From positions 21,358,784 to 21,422,783 of the forward strand of contig NC_135000.1 of assembly GCF_051020985.1 (NCBI RefSeq): DNA of 64,000 nt, in the 5' to 3' direction. This DNA comes from Nomia melanderi (lineage: Eukaryota > Arthropoda > Insecta > Hymenoptera > Halictidae). Made by a program: the position numbers and the translations under genes. Shown here piece by piece: positions 1 to 11,705 of the stretch. Position 1 is the first letter of the stretch, and each line of letters opens with the position of its first letter. A model generated the notes under the pieces. The model did no database searches. It saw only the letters and a list, made by a program, of their open reading frames with translations, and was not told the origin of the DNA.

Positions 1-3000
1 TAATCGGGGATGAATCTTGCACTGCGGATTTGACGCTAAACGTGGAGACGGTTACTGTACGCTTTATTATATTATTTCTGGAAACATAGCTGCTCGCTTG
101 TACGGCTTTTGGGAATTAGAGTTTCAGGAATAGGGAATTAGAATATGAATTCGTGCAATTGCATTAATCAAAAGTAATAGGAACTGTTGCCGAATAATAT
201 TTGTAACATTTAATATCCGTCGCTTTGCGTTCAATATCTGTTTGGGTTTGCATATTGCTTAGATTTAGTAGCGTAAGCAGATTTGTGGTATATTTGATTT
301 TTCAAAACTTGAGAAACATTATTTAAGGGATAGGTGTTCTTATCGTCCGTCGTGTTTTTGAATTAAATGATTGATTACATTAGAGCGTCACACGTAATAT
401 TTTAAGGTCCAAAATAACACGTACCGCGTGGTGCAATGTGCATATTTCGTCAGTGAAACTTGGCTTGTGAAAAATGTAATCAAGCGTAAAAATACATAAC
501 GCACCGCAGCGTCGCATCGAGTTAGTTGGAACGGGCGAGCGGTGATTAAAAATGAAATGTCCGAAAAACCGTACCGCCAACGGTCATTTAATCGAGGAGA
601 TGGTTCTCCGTCGCGGTGCACTTTCCCGTATCGAAAATGGTGCTCCGGCCAGCTGCGTTCACGGACCAGTGCACCCATAAACGTCCCGCGATGGAATCAA
701 TCGGTGGGGGACAATGTAGTCGCGGAATGGAGCTCGCTTTAATCAAGCCGGGGCCGCGAGATTGAAATTAGTAAGAATAGATTTCAGCCAGGAAGTGCGC
801 CGTTTCGATTAATTAAATTTGATTTCCGTGAATTAGTCGTCTGAAGGCAATGAAACTCTCCTCGGTAACATCCGCTGCCAGTAGAATAACCGGCGAATTG
901 GCTGTTAGAAACTGTCGAGCTGCGGCATCCAAGTTACAAGTTAATTATCTTTCGGCAAACAGGACGTTCAATGCACTTCCTTTCTTTCTGATAGTCCTGT
1001 AATACAAACGGAAACGAGCTTGACGAGTGCGGACTGCAATCAACGAGATGAGCAACTAAGGATAATATTTGACTATCCTGCCAACTATGGAATGCACTTA
1101 CTTTTGATTCATTGATGGAAGTCTGGTCTCGAGTCTCCAATTTTTTGAAGAGGTAGTTCAAATACATCAAATGCAACATACGTATCAAATATTACTCGAA
1201 TATATCAATGCAAAAAATTTCCGAAAAAATTGACTTTCTCTTGTACTTTTTCTTACCTTGTTTCCATCTACCTTCATTATTAATGAAAACATATTCTATC
1301 TACTCATTTCTATCTATTTTAGAATCTCCAGACAAACCTAAGCGTTTACACATTAACCTGCATTAAACTAAACTGCAATTTTCCGCATTAAGGGCTCCGT
1401 TGCAACGAAACAACTCAATTAAAATTTATTCACCCTTCAAGCACCTATCATTCTAAAAAATCCTCTACCATAAGTGCACAAAATCCGTCTTCTAATTATA
1501 TTAAACTCATAAAACATCCTTCACACAGTTAGTCGCAACTACACCAATAAAATTTCCAACATTCAATCACCACAACTCGTAGATCACGAATCCTCCATCC
1601 CGATTCCCATGAAGCCTCTACGGACACTATCAGCTTCATGGAGAATTTATCACATCAATGACCCGTCATCTTCGAATTCCCTTCCCAATCCTCCAAGCAT
1701 ACGTCCGCTAAACCCGCCGCTCGTCTCGATGAGCTACAACTCAGCGCCGGTGTAACTCTCACGCGACACCCCCGCGAGACCATTTCTCATTCCGACTGCC
1801 TAACGGGCTCGCCCAGACTTCTGAAAGAAAAAGCTGGTGGGGCTGAAGCAGCCGGCGGCACGCGAACGAGCCAGGGACATCGGGGAACCAGAAGAATTCA
1901 TTCGACCCCGGGTAACGGGCGAGGCGAGAAAGTTTGCGCGGCGATAACTCATCGTTCACACCTTATTTACCTAGTCCCCTGTCACGGGGCTGAGTCGATC
2001 GTCCCCCGTTCCTCTTCGCATCATCGAATCCTGCCGGATTGAATTTTAACGCGCGCCACCTCTACTGATCGAGGGATCTGCTCCCCAGCGTCTCGCCACG
2101 AGGCAGCGAACCGACTACCGGGTTCGATAGGGGTGCAAGCATGGAAATAAGCAGGAAATAAATGACGTCGCGGACCAGTGACTCTCTCTGACATCCAGCG
2201 AACCGGGGAACACGCGATTGTTATTTATATGGAGTGGAAATAGGATTTTTTCTGGTTGAAATACGACGCTGGCTCGGAGAAATCTTCATTGCCTGACCTC
2301 GCGCGTTGACCCTTGGAACCGGATAGCGACTATGTGGCGCTAGTGTTTACTTTTTGGTTGTTTACTTTACAAGTCTATTGAGAGTTTCAAATGTGGTTTT
2401 TCGAGTGTTTGGTCAAGCGTTAGTTTCAAGATCGTCGTGTACGAAATTTCATTAAGAACATCGATTATATATAAAGTAGATTCATGGAAACTAGAATTTG
2501 ACCGCTTCTCAATTCACGGTTCACAATTATACCAAGGACGTCGCACGTTTACAGGAAAGAATATAGAATACGAAACAGTACATTCGGAGCCATCATTTCA
2601 ATAACAATACGTTTCTCCAACCTGAATCCTGTGAAGTCAATGTACGAAAATCAATACCCGCGCAGGGGTCCTCAATCTATTTACAACATTCAGTTCAACA
2701 CACAGCCAGAACAAATATCGAACTCCACTTTTGTTCCTGTTTCCCGTGCGGAATCCAGCCCTCCGCGTGGGAAATTGGATAAGGCGTGTTCGGTCGATGG
2801 AGCAGCGGTTCCCTGAGAATTGATAATTCGTGAAACCACTGGCTCGTGCGCCATAATTTCTCGCTGGGCCGCGATGCGTTACATAGATCAAATTGCTCGG
2901 TGAAGAACCTGATGAAGCAGCTGTCGTCGACAGATAGAGTCGTCCCACTGCGGGCCGGCTCTACTCTTCATCTAATTCTCATTTCTCTCTGTCCAAGAAT

Positions 3001-5757
3001 GGGGGTAGGAGGTTTCTGTTTCCGTTCGCCTGGTTCGCGCGGCGGTTCCTCTTAATTTATACGAGCCTTCCGTTGCTGTCTATGGCGTGACTGGCCTCCT
3101 ACCTTTTTCCGTGGCCCCTGACCCCTCTGCAGCGGACGGCCGAAGATTCTGGGGGTATTGATTACCGGGCAATTTCTTTTTAACGAGCTGCCAATAGCTC
3201 CTCGAAAGGGTGCGACCCCGGGGGTGGATCTGATTTAGCGCCGTGCGATTTAGAAAGAAACGATCCACGCCTTCTCCTGCCCCTCCTCTCGGTCATATAG
3301 CCGGTAATCTCCTATCGGTTGGTAATCTCGATCAACATCTACGGATTTCTCTCCGGGAAACGGCGCGGAGGGGGCGGGCTAGAATTTTTCATTGGGTCCG
3401 CCCCGCTATCCGGCGCGGTTCGTTCGATTAATTAGAAAACTTCGACGCGGCGATCCGCTTGACTTTTTCCATTCAGCGAACTTTAAATTACCGTGAACGG
3501 TGGCCCGTTCCACCGCGATGATGCTAATTTCATGCGTACTGTCGTCCGATCGGGCACGACTGGCGCACCGCGCGCGGCGTGTCATGGCCGCGGGACGCAA
3601 TCGGAACTTTCCGGAAGGTTTTTATTAAACTTTGTTGCACCCTTGTTGCCTCGGAACGTTCGTTTGGCTGGCGTGACTGTGAGAGAGGATAATAAGAAAT
3701 CTTTGAGGGATAGTGATTAAGTTTCTTGAGGTGCGGATGGTTTTCTGTTATTCTGAGCAATTGCGTAGAGTGTTCGGAGGAAAGAGGACAAATTGGATCT
3801 GGTTTTTCTAAATTGAAGATTATGGAAGTTATTATTAGTATTATTATATTCATTGTATTGGATAATCTTTATTTGATATAGACATGTCTGTGATGATTGC
3901 AGTTTAATTACTATTTCATTCAATTGTATAAATGGCCAACGACATTACTTAGCAACGATATGTTCACCAATGTAGAGTAACTCGTTGAAGACAAATATCT
4001 CCGTATGATCAACATTAGAGTTTCATATCTAGTACACATTTCTAATGAATAATTTAATTATCTAAATCACCAAAGCCGGTACATTTCCTTTTTCCTACCA
4101 TCTAAAAGTTTAACATATTATTTATCCTCCAAAGGTTTTCAATACTTAGGAAAGTCCTCGTGCGCGAAAGGTTAAAAAAGAAAGAGGTATAAACAAAATT
4201 AATCCAGACTATAATCGCAAACTAGGTATAACTGAAAACAAATCAGCTTGTTCTTTTCAAACGTTAGGTTAATCGAACACCATGAACGAGTTCGATGAGT
4301 AATACTGATCTCGGTCGCGCAGAATGGCTTAATTGGCCCTGACGGTCTTGAAATACCAACCGTACACCGTTCCCTTCTAAGGGCGGCAAGGAAGCGACGG
4401 CGCCGGCAATAAATCGTTGTTATGAAGCAACGGGAACACCGTGCGGAATATCGAACCGTCGTAAACCGGTGGAACCGTTCCACGACAATGCATCACCATC
4501 GTTGCGCGCGTGTACGCGCTATACGTCAAGCCGCAAATACCTGAGAACCCGAGCCGCGGCGTCGAAGTGGCCGTTTGTTTTCGCGCCGCCGGGAATATCA
4601 GGCTGTCGCGGTAAAAATGTCACGACGACCCACTTCGAGTTGCCCGTACCTACGCGTTGAAGAGGCGTTTAAAGGTTCGCGAGCTGAAAACGGTACAATG
4701 CCCCTCAAGGATCCGTGTCTCCCCTAGAAACGAGTGTTGGCAGCATGTATTATGCAAATTAGGTTTGAAAACAAACAGCTGGTATGCTGCACCTACTTCT
4801 TTGTACGTGGAAAATATTTAGATGAGTATTTATTACCATGTATGATACTAAAACGATTATGAAGTATATTGACGATTGTCGTATTTAACGGATTACATAA
4901 TATGTCATTTATATTAGATTTATATTTAGTCTCTTGATTGACTTTTTATTGAATTTAAGAATCCGAAGAACATAATGCTACCATAAATTAAAAGAAACTG
5001 CTATTTTACTTCAGTTTTCTTTTTCTTTCGTTTAATTTTAATAATTTCGAAATCATAATTCATTTATTCTAGGAACAGTATTACTTATGTTGTCCCAAGA
5101 ATCTTCCAATATCAGAAAACATCAAGAAATATATATATTTTTAGTCGAGTACCTAATAGTTACCGTTCATTAATTTCTCAAAATTTGCTGCGGTATTCGG
5201 TAGACCGAGTTCAGGATGCCGAACACTGTTCCTTGGCACGTCTACCAAAGCGAAAATGGAAACCAAGGAAACGACAGTTTCGCTGATAAACAGTGTTTCG
5301 CGGGTTTCATGTCGAGGTTCACCGGGAAACGTCATCGCAGTGGAAAAAAGTCAAAGGCAAACAGTACCCACTGTCGAGCGGTCCGACTGTGAAACTAACA
5401 GTCACGTAAAAAGGCACACTTCACCAGTGTAGGCTATTGAGTAGGCATCGGACGTGTGTTGTGGTGTGGGCGGCAACGATTCTCAGCTACGTGGAAACGT
5501 TTTACCGCTCGAATGCTTGTCCGTGGTGAATTCCTAGCGTGAAGGTGCCGTGAACGTTTAACCCTTAACAGCCAAAAGGCTACATTACGTGGGAACGCAA
5601 AAAATTTGTTTTCCATTTCTATTTATTATTCTTACGGTAGTTTCAGATATATTTTCTTTTTTATTATATCCAAAGCCCTATGAACGTTTTCTGTACATTT
5701 AATTAATATTCTGTTATTTAATAAGTGAGGTGAGTACTACCAAAGAGTTGTCGATTT

Positions 5758-6020
5758 TTAACCCTTTCCGATTAATTTTTAATTCATAGAAGTACCATAT
5801 CGAACAAAATGGTAAATGAGAATAATTTATATAAAATACTTTCATTATTTTATGTAATTTAAGATACAGGATGAAATCATTGAGTTTACGTTTATGTAAC
5901 TCTTTACAGAATAGTTACAAGTAAAGTAAAGATATTACAATGGTTATATTTTCGTATAAGTGATCCAATCACAATAAATACCGCGTTCGTCGTTGGATTA
6001 CGGTGTGTTGGCCGGGTTAA
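5758..6020. mobile_element. Possible TTAA-flanked element, 263 bp
   Basis: The left end TTAACCCTTTCCG is a good piggyBac-like terminus, but the inverted right end TTAACCCGGCC matches only over TTAACCC. Size and flanks fit. Pairing of the two ends is uncertain, because another TTAACCCTTAACAG lies at about 5559. Confidence 0.3.
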
Positions 6021-6761
6021 ATGTGTACTCGATGGCCGCCGGTGTAATTCAAGAAGCTGGTTATTTAGCGGACGTTAACAATGTCGTGCGATACGTGTGT
6101 AATTTATTCAATAATAACAGTTCGTTGGTTCGACATGAATTCGTGGGTCAATAAGTACAATAATGATTAGGGGATTAAAACAGTGGACCCGAGCCCCCCT
6201 GGTGTACGGAGGCGCGAAAATTACGCGACACACGCAAGCGGATTCGAGTGTTTTGTAAAACCAAAGACGCGGGAACGTTAATACAGAGGAAATTTGATAA
6301 TTTCATTCGATGCAGATTTCATCGCGGATTCGGAATATCGGTGAACGTTGAAATAAATGGAGTTAAACGGATTGAAGGGAATGGAAAGGATAAAATAGAT
6401 TGTGCAAATGAGGATTACGTACATAACGAACGATATAGATCGGACCGAAAATTCAGTGTGATCGGACAGCTTTGTTCCTGTCACTTTAGCAACATCGTCA
6501 ACGACAATTTCATCGACTCTAACGCTATTAAACTTTCAAAATCTTTCTTCGCCCGTTCATTATCGTCTTTCAACACTATAATATCCATCTGAAAATTCTC
6601 TTAGATAAATACATACCTACCTTCAAATACAAAAAAATTTTATATTAAACAAACCCCTTTTTCATAATTCATATCGCATCATTTCGATTCGTAAGTATTA
6701 AATACTAAAAGTCTTCGTTTCTGCGATACATCTTACATCAAAATTAGTTAAAGCAATAACC

Positions 6762-7007
6762 TTAACACTTAGCCAACCGAATAGGGAGACCTCCCACTTT
6801 TCACTTAGCAACGTATTGCCTTTTATTCTGTTTATCTTTTCCTTTGTTATTTAGTAAGTCTTGAAGTGGGATTATTTGCAATTCATCAAATACAGTCGTT
6901 GTTTTTACAAAACACAGTTTCTAATCGAATTAATTGAATGAGTTCGATGGATGATAATGGAGAAGGTTGTAGTTATAGTTCTTTTTAGGCGGTCGCCTAA
7001 GTGTTAA
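6762..7007. mobile_element. piggyBac-like MITE, 246 bp, TTAA-flanked
   Basis: The left end is TTAACACTTAGCCAACCG. The right end, read inverted, is TTAACACTTAGGCGACCG, with 16 of 18 bases shared. Both ends carry TTAA. The length is close to the other TTAA elements of this window, and no coding frame is present. Confidence 0.72.
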
Positions 7008-7568
7008 GACCCAGAGAATATAGACCAACTATCAAATTACGCGTATAACTGTCATTGAACTCCGAATTCACAGAATATGCTATCAGTAAAAACTGTAACC
7101 GCTCGGTGTTGGGGATGAAAAGCCGTCGACAGTACATTCTCACGTTCAACCGCGCTCAAAAAATCCCTCTGCCCCGTTCTATCAAGAATTCCCATCAGCG
7201 ATTCCCGACTGCCGACATCGCATTGCGCCTTTTGTAATCGTTTAAGTGACTCGTTTAGCACCGTGTAAACTGCGCATACACACGTCAGGTTTCCGTTGGC
7301 CAGGCGTGGCCGTTCCCCGGAACGCGTTCACGCCGAATTAAACGCGCATGTTCCCCAACAGGCAACGCTTTCCTCTTACTTTGTTAGCTCCCTCGATCGG
7401 GAAAGGAGATTACGTATGCACCTCTTCTCTGAGGTATCCAAGATTAGTGATGCACGAGATCTTTCAACTCCTGTGACTTCATAACAAAACGTCATAGAAC
7501 ATTCTGCTTAAACTCTTTATGAAACACGAAGCTTCCATTTTAGCCTCCCACGAGCCATTTTGCCGTGC

Positions 7569-8065
7569 GGTATTTTTACCTTATGCAACGAGAGGAAAGC
7601 TAAATATACTTCTTTTACTTGCCAAATTTTACGTTTGACGCTCACTAGGTCATTTTTATCTAGAATGTTTTTGCTGTACGCAACTGATGAAAAATGGCAT
7701 ATACCTTTTTGTTTCGAAAATTTTACCTGTTGGGCTCAATAGGTCACTCCGATAGGTCACTTTTTTTTATACGATATTTTTGTTTTATATACCTAATGGA
7801 AGACTGAATATACTTTTTTATCTACAAAATTGTAAAAACACTGCTTTATTGGCCATTTTTTCCTATGATGGTCTTGCCTCGCGCAACGGGTGGAAAATTA
7901 AATTTCTAACGCTCGATAGGTCAACGTTTCCTATGATGTTTTTGCTGCATGCAACCAGTGAAAAACTTTCTCATTTCCGAAATTTTACGTTTAGTAATTA
8001 CTCGATAGGTAATTTGTTCTTACGGTGTGTTTGCCTCATTTAACTGGTGGAGAACTAATGTATCT
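7569..8065. repeat. Degenerate tandem repeat, about six units of 70-110 bp
   Basis: A motif resembling GATGTTTTTGCTGCATGCAA followed by (C/G)(T/G)G(A/G)TGGAAAA recurs at about 7570, 7665, 7774, 7867, 7935 and 8021. Between copies, a second motif (AAATTTTACGTT, then CTCGATAGGTCA) recurs near 7625, 7718, 7902 and 7980. Spacing varies (95, 109, 93, 68 and 86 bp), so the array is old and has small gaps. Only chance open frames are present. Confidence 0.65.
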
Positions 8066-9789
8066 TTTCATTTCCTTTGCTTTTGTGACTCGAGGTGTTA
8101 ATCAAAAGAACAGAGATTCGGGCGGCAAAAATTTGGAAACGGATCGTGCGCGGTCGACGGTTCACGGATTATATATCAGTGTCCTAGACAAACGCGTACG
8201 CGCGATTATTCGTAGATAACTGAGACGTGGGCGGGACTCTTTGAAGTTTTCGTTCTCAATGCGTCGAGATTCAGTTACTCTTTGACTTGCTCAGAAACGA
8301 GGCCGGCCGGCTTTCTTCGCGATGACGGCCGCGACATTTTTCTCGGAGCTTTGTCTGGTCCTTTGACTGTAAATCTGGACAGAAAGATTGCGCGCGCACA
8401 GTTGAAGAACCGTCGCGCGCGGGAAAGAGGAGCCGATAAATTGCAAGCAATTTGAGTAATGCGGCGGACTGATGGTATTCTTTATTATTCGCGATGCCGT
8501 GAAACGAGTTCTAAAAAAAAGTTTCGGGGGGTGAAGCGTTAATAATCGCGAGACGGAAATTGTACTCCGCGTTCGTGCTTCAGGTGCTTGAACTTTAAAC
8601 ACGGTTATTAGCAGCGATATCTGAATGAAACACAACAGAGCGATGAATTTAATAATGCCGAGTGTAATGGATACAAACAGCTTTCGAATCGAATGATCGT
8701 TGCATTTAGATTTCTGTGATTTGACGGTGATTTGATTGCATTTATGGTTATTATGTTTATTCATTTAACGTTCGGAGCTAGATGTCCAGTCGTATGTTTA
8801 AGTAGCAATTCTTTCGTATTTCCACTCGCAGGATTTATTGATTTTACTTAAAAGGTATTTCTAGGGCATTCTTTGAGCTGAAAAAGGCATTTCTGAGCAT
8901 GGAAGTCACGTTGAACGCGCTATGCAAAGTTGTGAATAAGAAATGGCAGAAAATGTACAATGCTACGAAATATACGAAATATTTCCTTCATTCCTGCGCG
9001 TGTGTGACCTTGACGGCTATTGTGTCACATATGGCTGATCTTATCTTAGTGTATATTTACATTCAACATAAAAAGTGTTCTTATAAACTTCGTAAGAAGC
9101 ATTCCAATAAAAAAATGATAAATCATCTTTTTCTCTTCTTTTCTTGTGTATGTTCGTGTACGATGTTCTTTTTCTCTAATTTCATGAATATAAATCCGTA
9201 CAGTGACATTTTTTATGTGAGTCAATGTTATCTCACGTTCGTCGTTTTGGCATTTACGCGCCACATATTTTATGAAACTTAAGTATTTAATCTACTGCGG
9301 AGCAAGAACCCGAGAGTTTCGTTTTTGACGTGAAGGTTTAACGCTGTCCGCGGGTAAAGCTTCGGGCCAAACGTCGGACGAGAACTGTCAGAAGGCAGAA
9401 TGAAGAGTGGAGATAATCTGTAGTATTACAGCATCACGAACTATACTTACGCACGCGTACACATAAATTATATATAATTTACTGCATTAAAACCGTCGGT
9501 GGATCGTGATTAATATAAAACTGTCGTAAGTTGCATGAAATTTTACGTTGCACAATCCGACCATAAGAATGTTACACTCATAAGTATCCATCAAAGCTGG
9601 ATGCAATGCAGAAACAACAAATTTCACTGTTAACTAAGAAAATTAAGCATATATCCACAGTATTCATATTTACGAAACTCAATACGAAACATTCACAAGT
9701 TTGTACACCACAAATCGAAACATCGGAGAATGAAAAATTACTCTTACGTGATGGAGAACTCAAACAACGAGTTAATTCATCCTCCCAAA

Positions 9790-9934
9790 TTAACCTCCTG
9801 CGCTGGGAATTAATTCAGAGATATGGCAAAGGCTTACATTAATTTATTTATTAATACTTTCGTACAGAGTGATACATTTCAGAACAAACAAAAACTTCAC
9901 ATGCATGGTACGTCTTTCCAGCGCGAGAGGTTAA
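9790..9934. mobile_element. Short TTAA-flanked inverted-repeat element, 145 bp
   Basis: The left end is TTAACCTCCTGCGCTGG. The inverted right end is TTAACCTCTCGCGCTGG, with 15 of 17 bases shared. The TTAA at each end suggests a piggyBac-type MITE or an internally deleted one. It is shorter than the others in the window. A second TTAACC follows at 9939, outside the pair. Confidence 0.6.
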
Positions 9935-11627
9935 CAAATTAACCATCTCAGATTTTGCGAATTCAACGAGAATGTACATAGTTTCTTTAAACAAAGACAA
10001 ACTTCTCAGAATGAATCTCTGAGCAAAGAATAGGTATTTCGTGCGCATACGGCTAAGGCGACGATCGATGCGTTAACAATCAAACTAGCTCGAACCTCGT
10101 CCGCGAAGTTCTCGCGTTATCAAGAAACCAGCTTCAAAGGAAACGTCCCCGTCGGACAGAGCAGGGCGCACAGGAATCCGGCAGAAATGGCCGGAGTTGT
10201 CTCCGGTTTTCCGGCAGAACGAAGCTTCGAAACGTGAAGACGATAAGGGGACACCTAGAGAAGACACCGTCGAAGACCGTACTCACGGTGTAATGGAGGC
10301 ACACGTGCTCGTATCAAGGCGAGTCGACCAAGGAAGAATGTCTTTCGTCCTGTTTCTCCTGACCCCGCCGACGAAGGATGTGTTTGCCGTGCCAGTTCGA
10401 AGATGAGAGCAGCTACCGTCGGAAAAGTTTAGCCTCTGCTACCCCCGATCGCACTAATGTGAGTTTGAGCGCGCGGGCGCGCGCTGCCATCCGGCCGGGA
10501 CGAAACTCGAGCGGAAGTAACTTTTGGAAATTTGCAAACTAACTGATGGAAACCTCATTTCGCGCGGGCCATCTTGAACGCGGCGTTTCCGCCGGAACGT
10601 TGTCCGCGCAGATGCTACAGACGCTGGACCGTAAGTGACTGGGGAACTTGAAAAATCACTGGCGATAATTCTGAGAGATTAGATTGCGAAGATTGATAAA
10701 ATAAGATTCGCATCAGTTTCGAGCGTTCGAATGAAGCGGAGAGTTAAGCGGCGTCTTGCGATCTTCACTGAAGTCTACTTATCGATGATTATGCGTTAGA
10801 TACGAGTAAAAGTATCACAGTTGCTAATAAGAAATTTAGCTCCTCAATGAAATAGATGCATAACTACCTACTCAATTCGCTTCGATCAGAGAAGTATACA
10901 TTATTTCAATTCGCCTCGAACTCGGTCGGATAGTAACTAACACCATTCTCAAGACCATACCGAGCAAACATATCGGCGTAAGTGATTACCATTGCGTATT
11001 GATTCCAATATCCTCCGCTCGCGAGTCGAATCCTCCCGGGTGTCCCCGATGGACACGGACCCTGGAAGCAACTCTCTAACAGCTTCTTCTCCAATAGTTG
11101 TCGCTTCCGCTCTCGAGGGTGTAACTCGTTGGAATCTACTCCCGGCAGAGCGCAGTCGTGGGAATAACCCCCGAGACTCGCTCGCGTGCGGATAGAGCTG
11201 CAGCCTCGGTGCCCGCGGAAGATCTTCCTGCACGCATTCCGGAACTTTTCAGCATCAACGCGAAACAAGCGTTCCATCGCGTGGCAGACCGTTGTATTTA
11301 TTCCGCGGCGCTGGCGCACAATTTCATGGCGGTAAGTATGATAATCGAGTTCGGTCGTAACTTCAGCGGAACAACATAAATTTTCGTGTTCCGCGGGCCG
11401 CGTCGTTTCGCCTTCATTAAATCCGCGATCGGGCCAATATTTCCGTCGACGAGCTGACGGTTCATTAAATCTGCCAGTTGGGTACGATACCGAAACGCGC
11501 GTTATCGGAAAGTCGTTAAAATCAGGGACCACGTCGGCGCGGAAGTTGTATCAATTTTTTGCCACTTTCGTCGGCGGAGAGGGAGCCGATATTTATTGTG
11601 CAATAGCCGGCTTCGTCTGGCGTACAC

Positions 11628-11705
11628 ATAGTGTGTGCGTATATATATATGTGTGTGTGTGTGTTTGTGGGTATGTGTACGTATATAGATGTATATGTGT
11701 TTGTA
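11628..11705. repeat. TG/TA-rich microsatellite, interrupted
   Basis: It consists of (TA)5 followed by (TG)7, then interrupted GTATGTG/GTATATAG units. It is a typical compound dinucleotide repeat. Confidence 0.9.

Noticed and set aside
4141..4180. Single piggyBac-like right end (TTAACCTTTCGCGCAC read inverted)
   Set aside because: No matching left end was found within a few hundred bases.
8291..8764. 157-codon minus-strand open frame with one hydrophobic stretch
   Set aside because: No recognisable family, no splice context, and it lies in mixed-composition intron DNA where such frames occur by chance.
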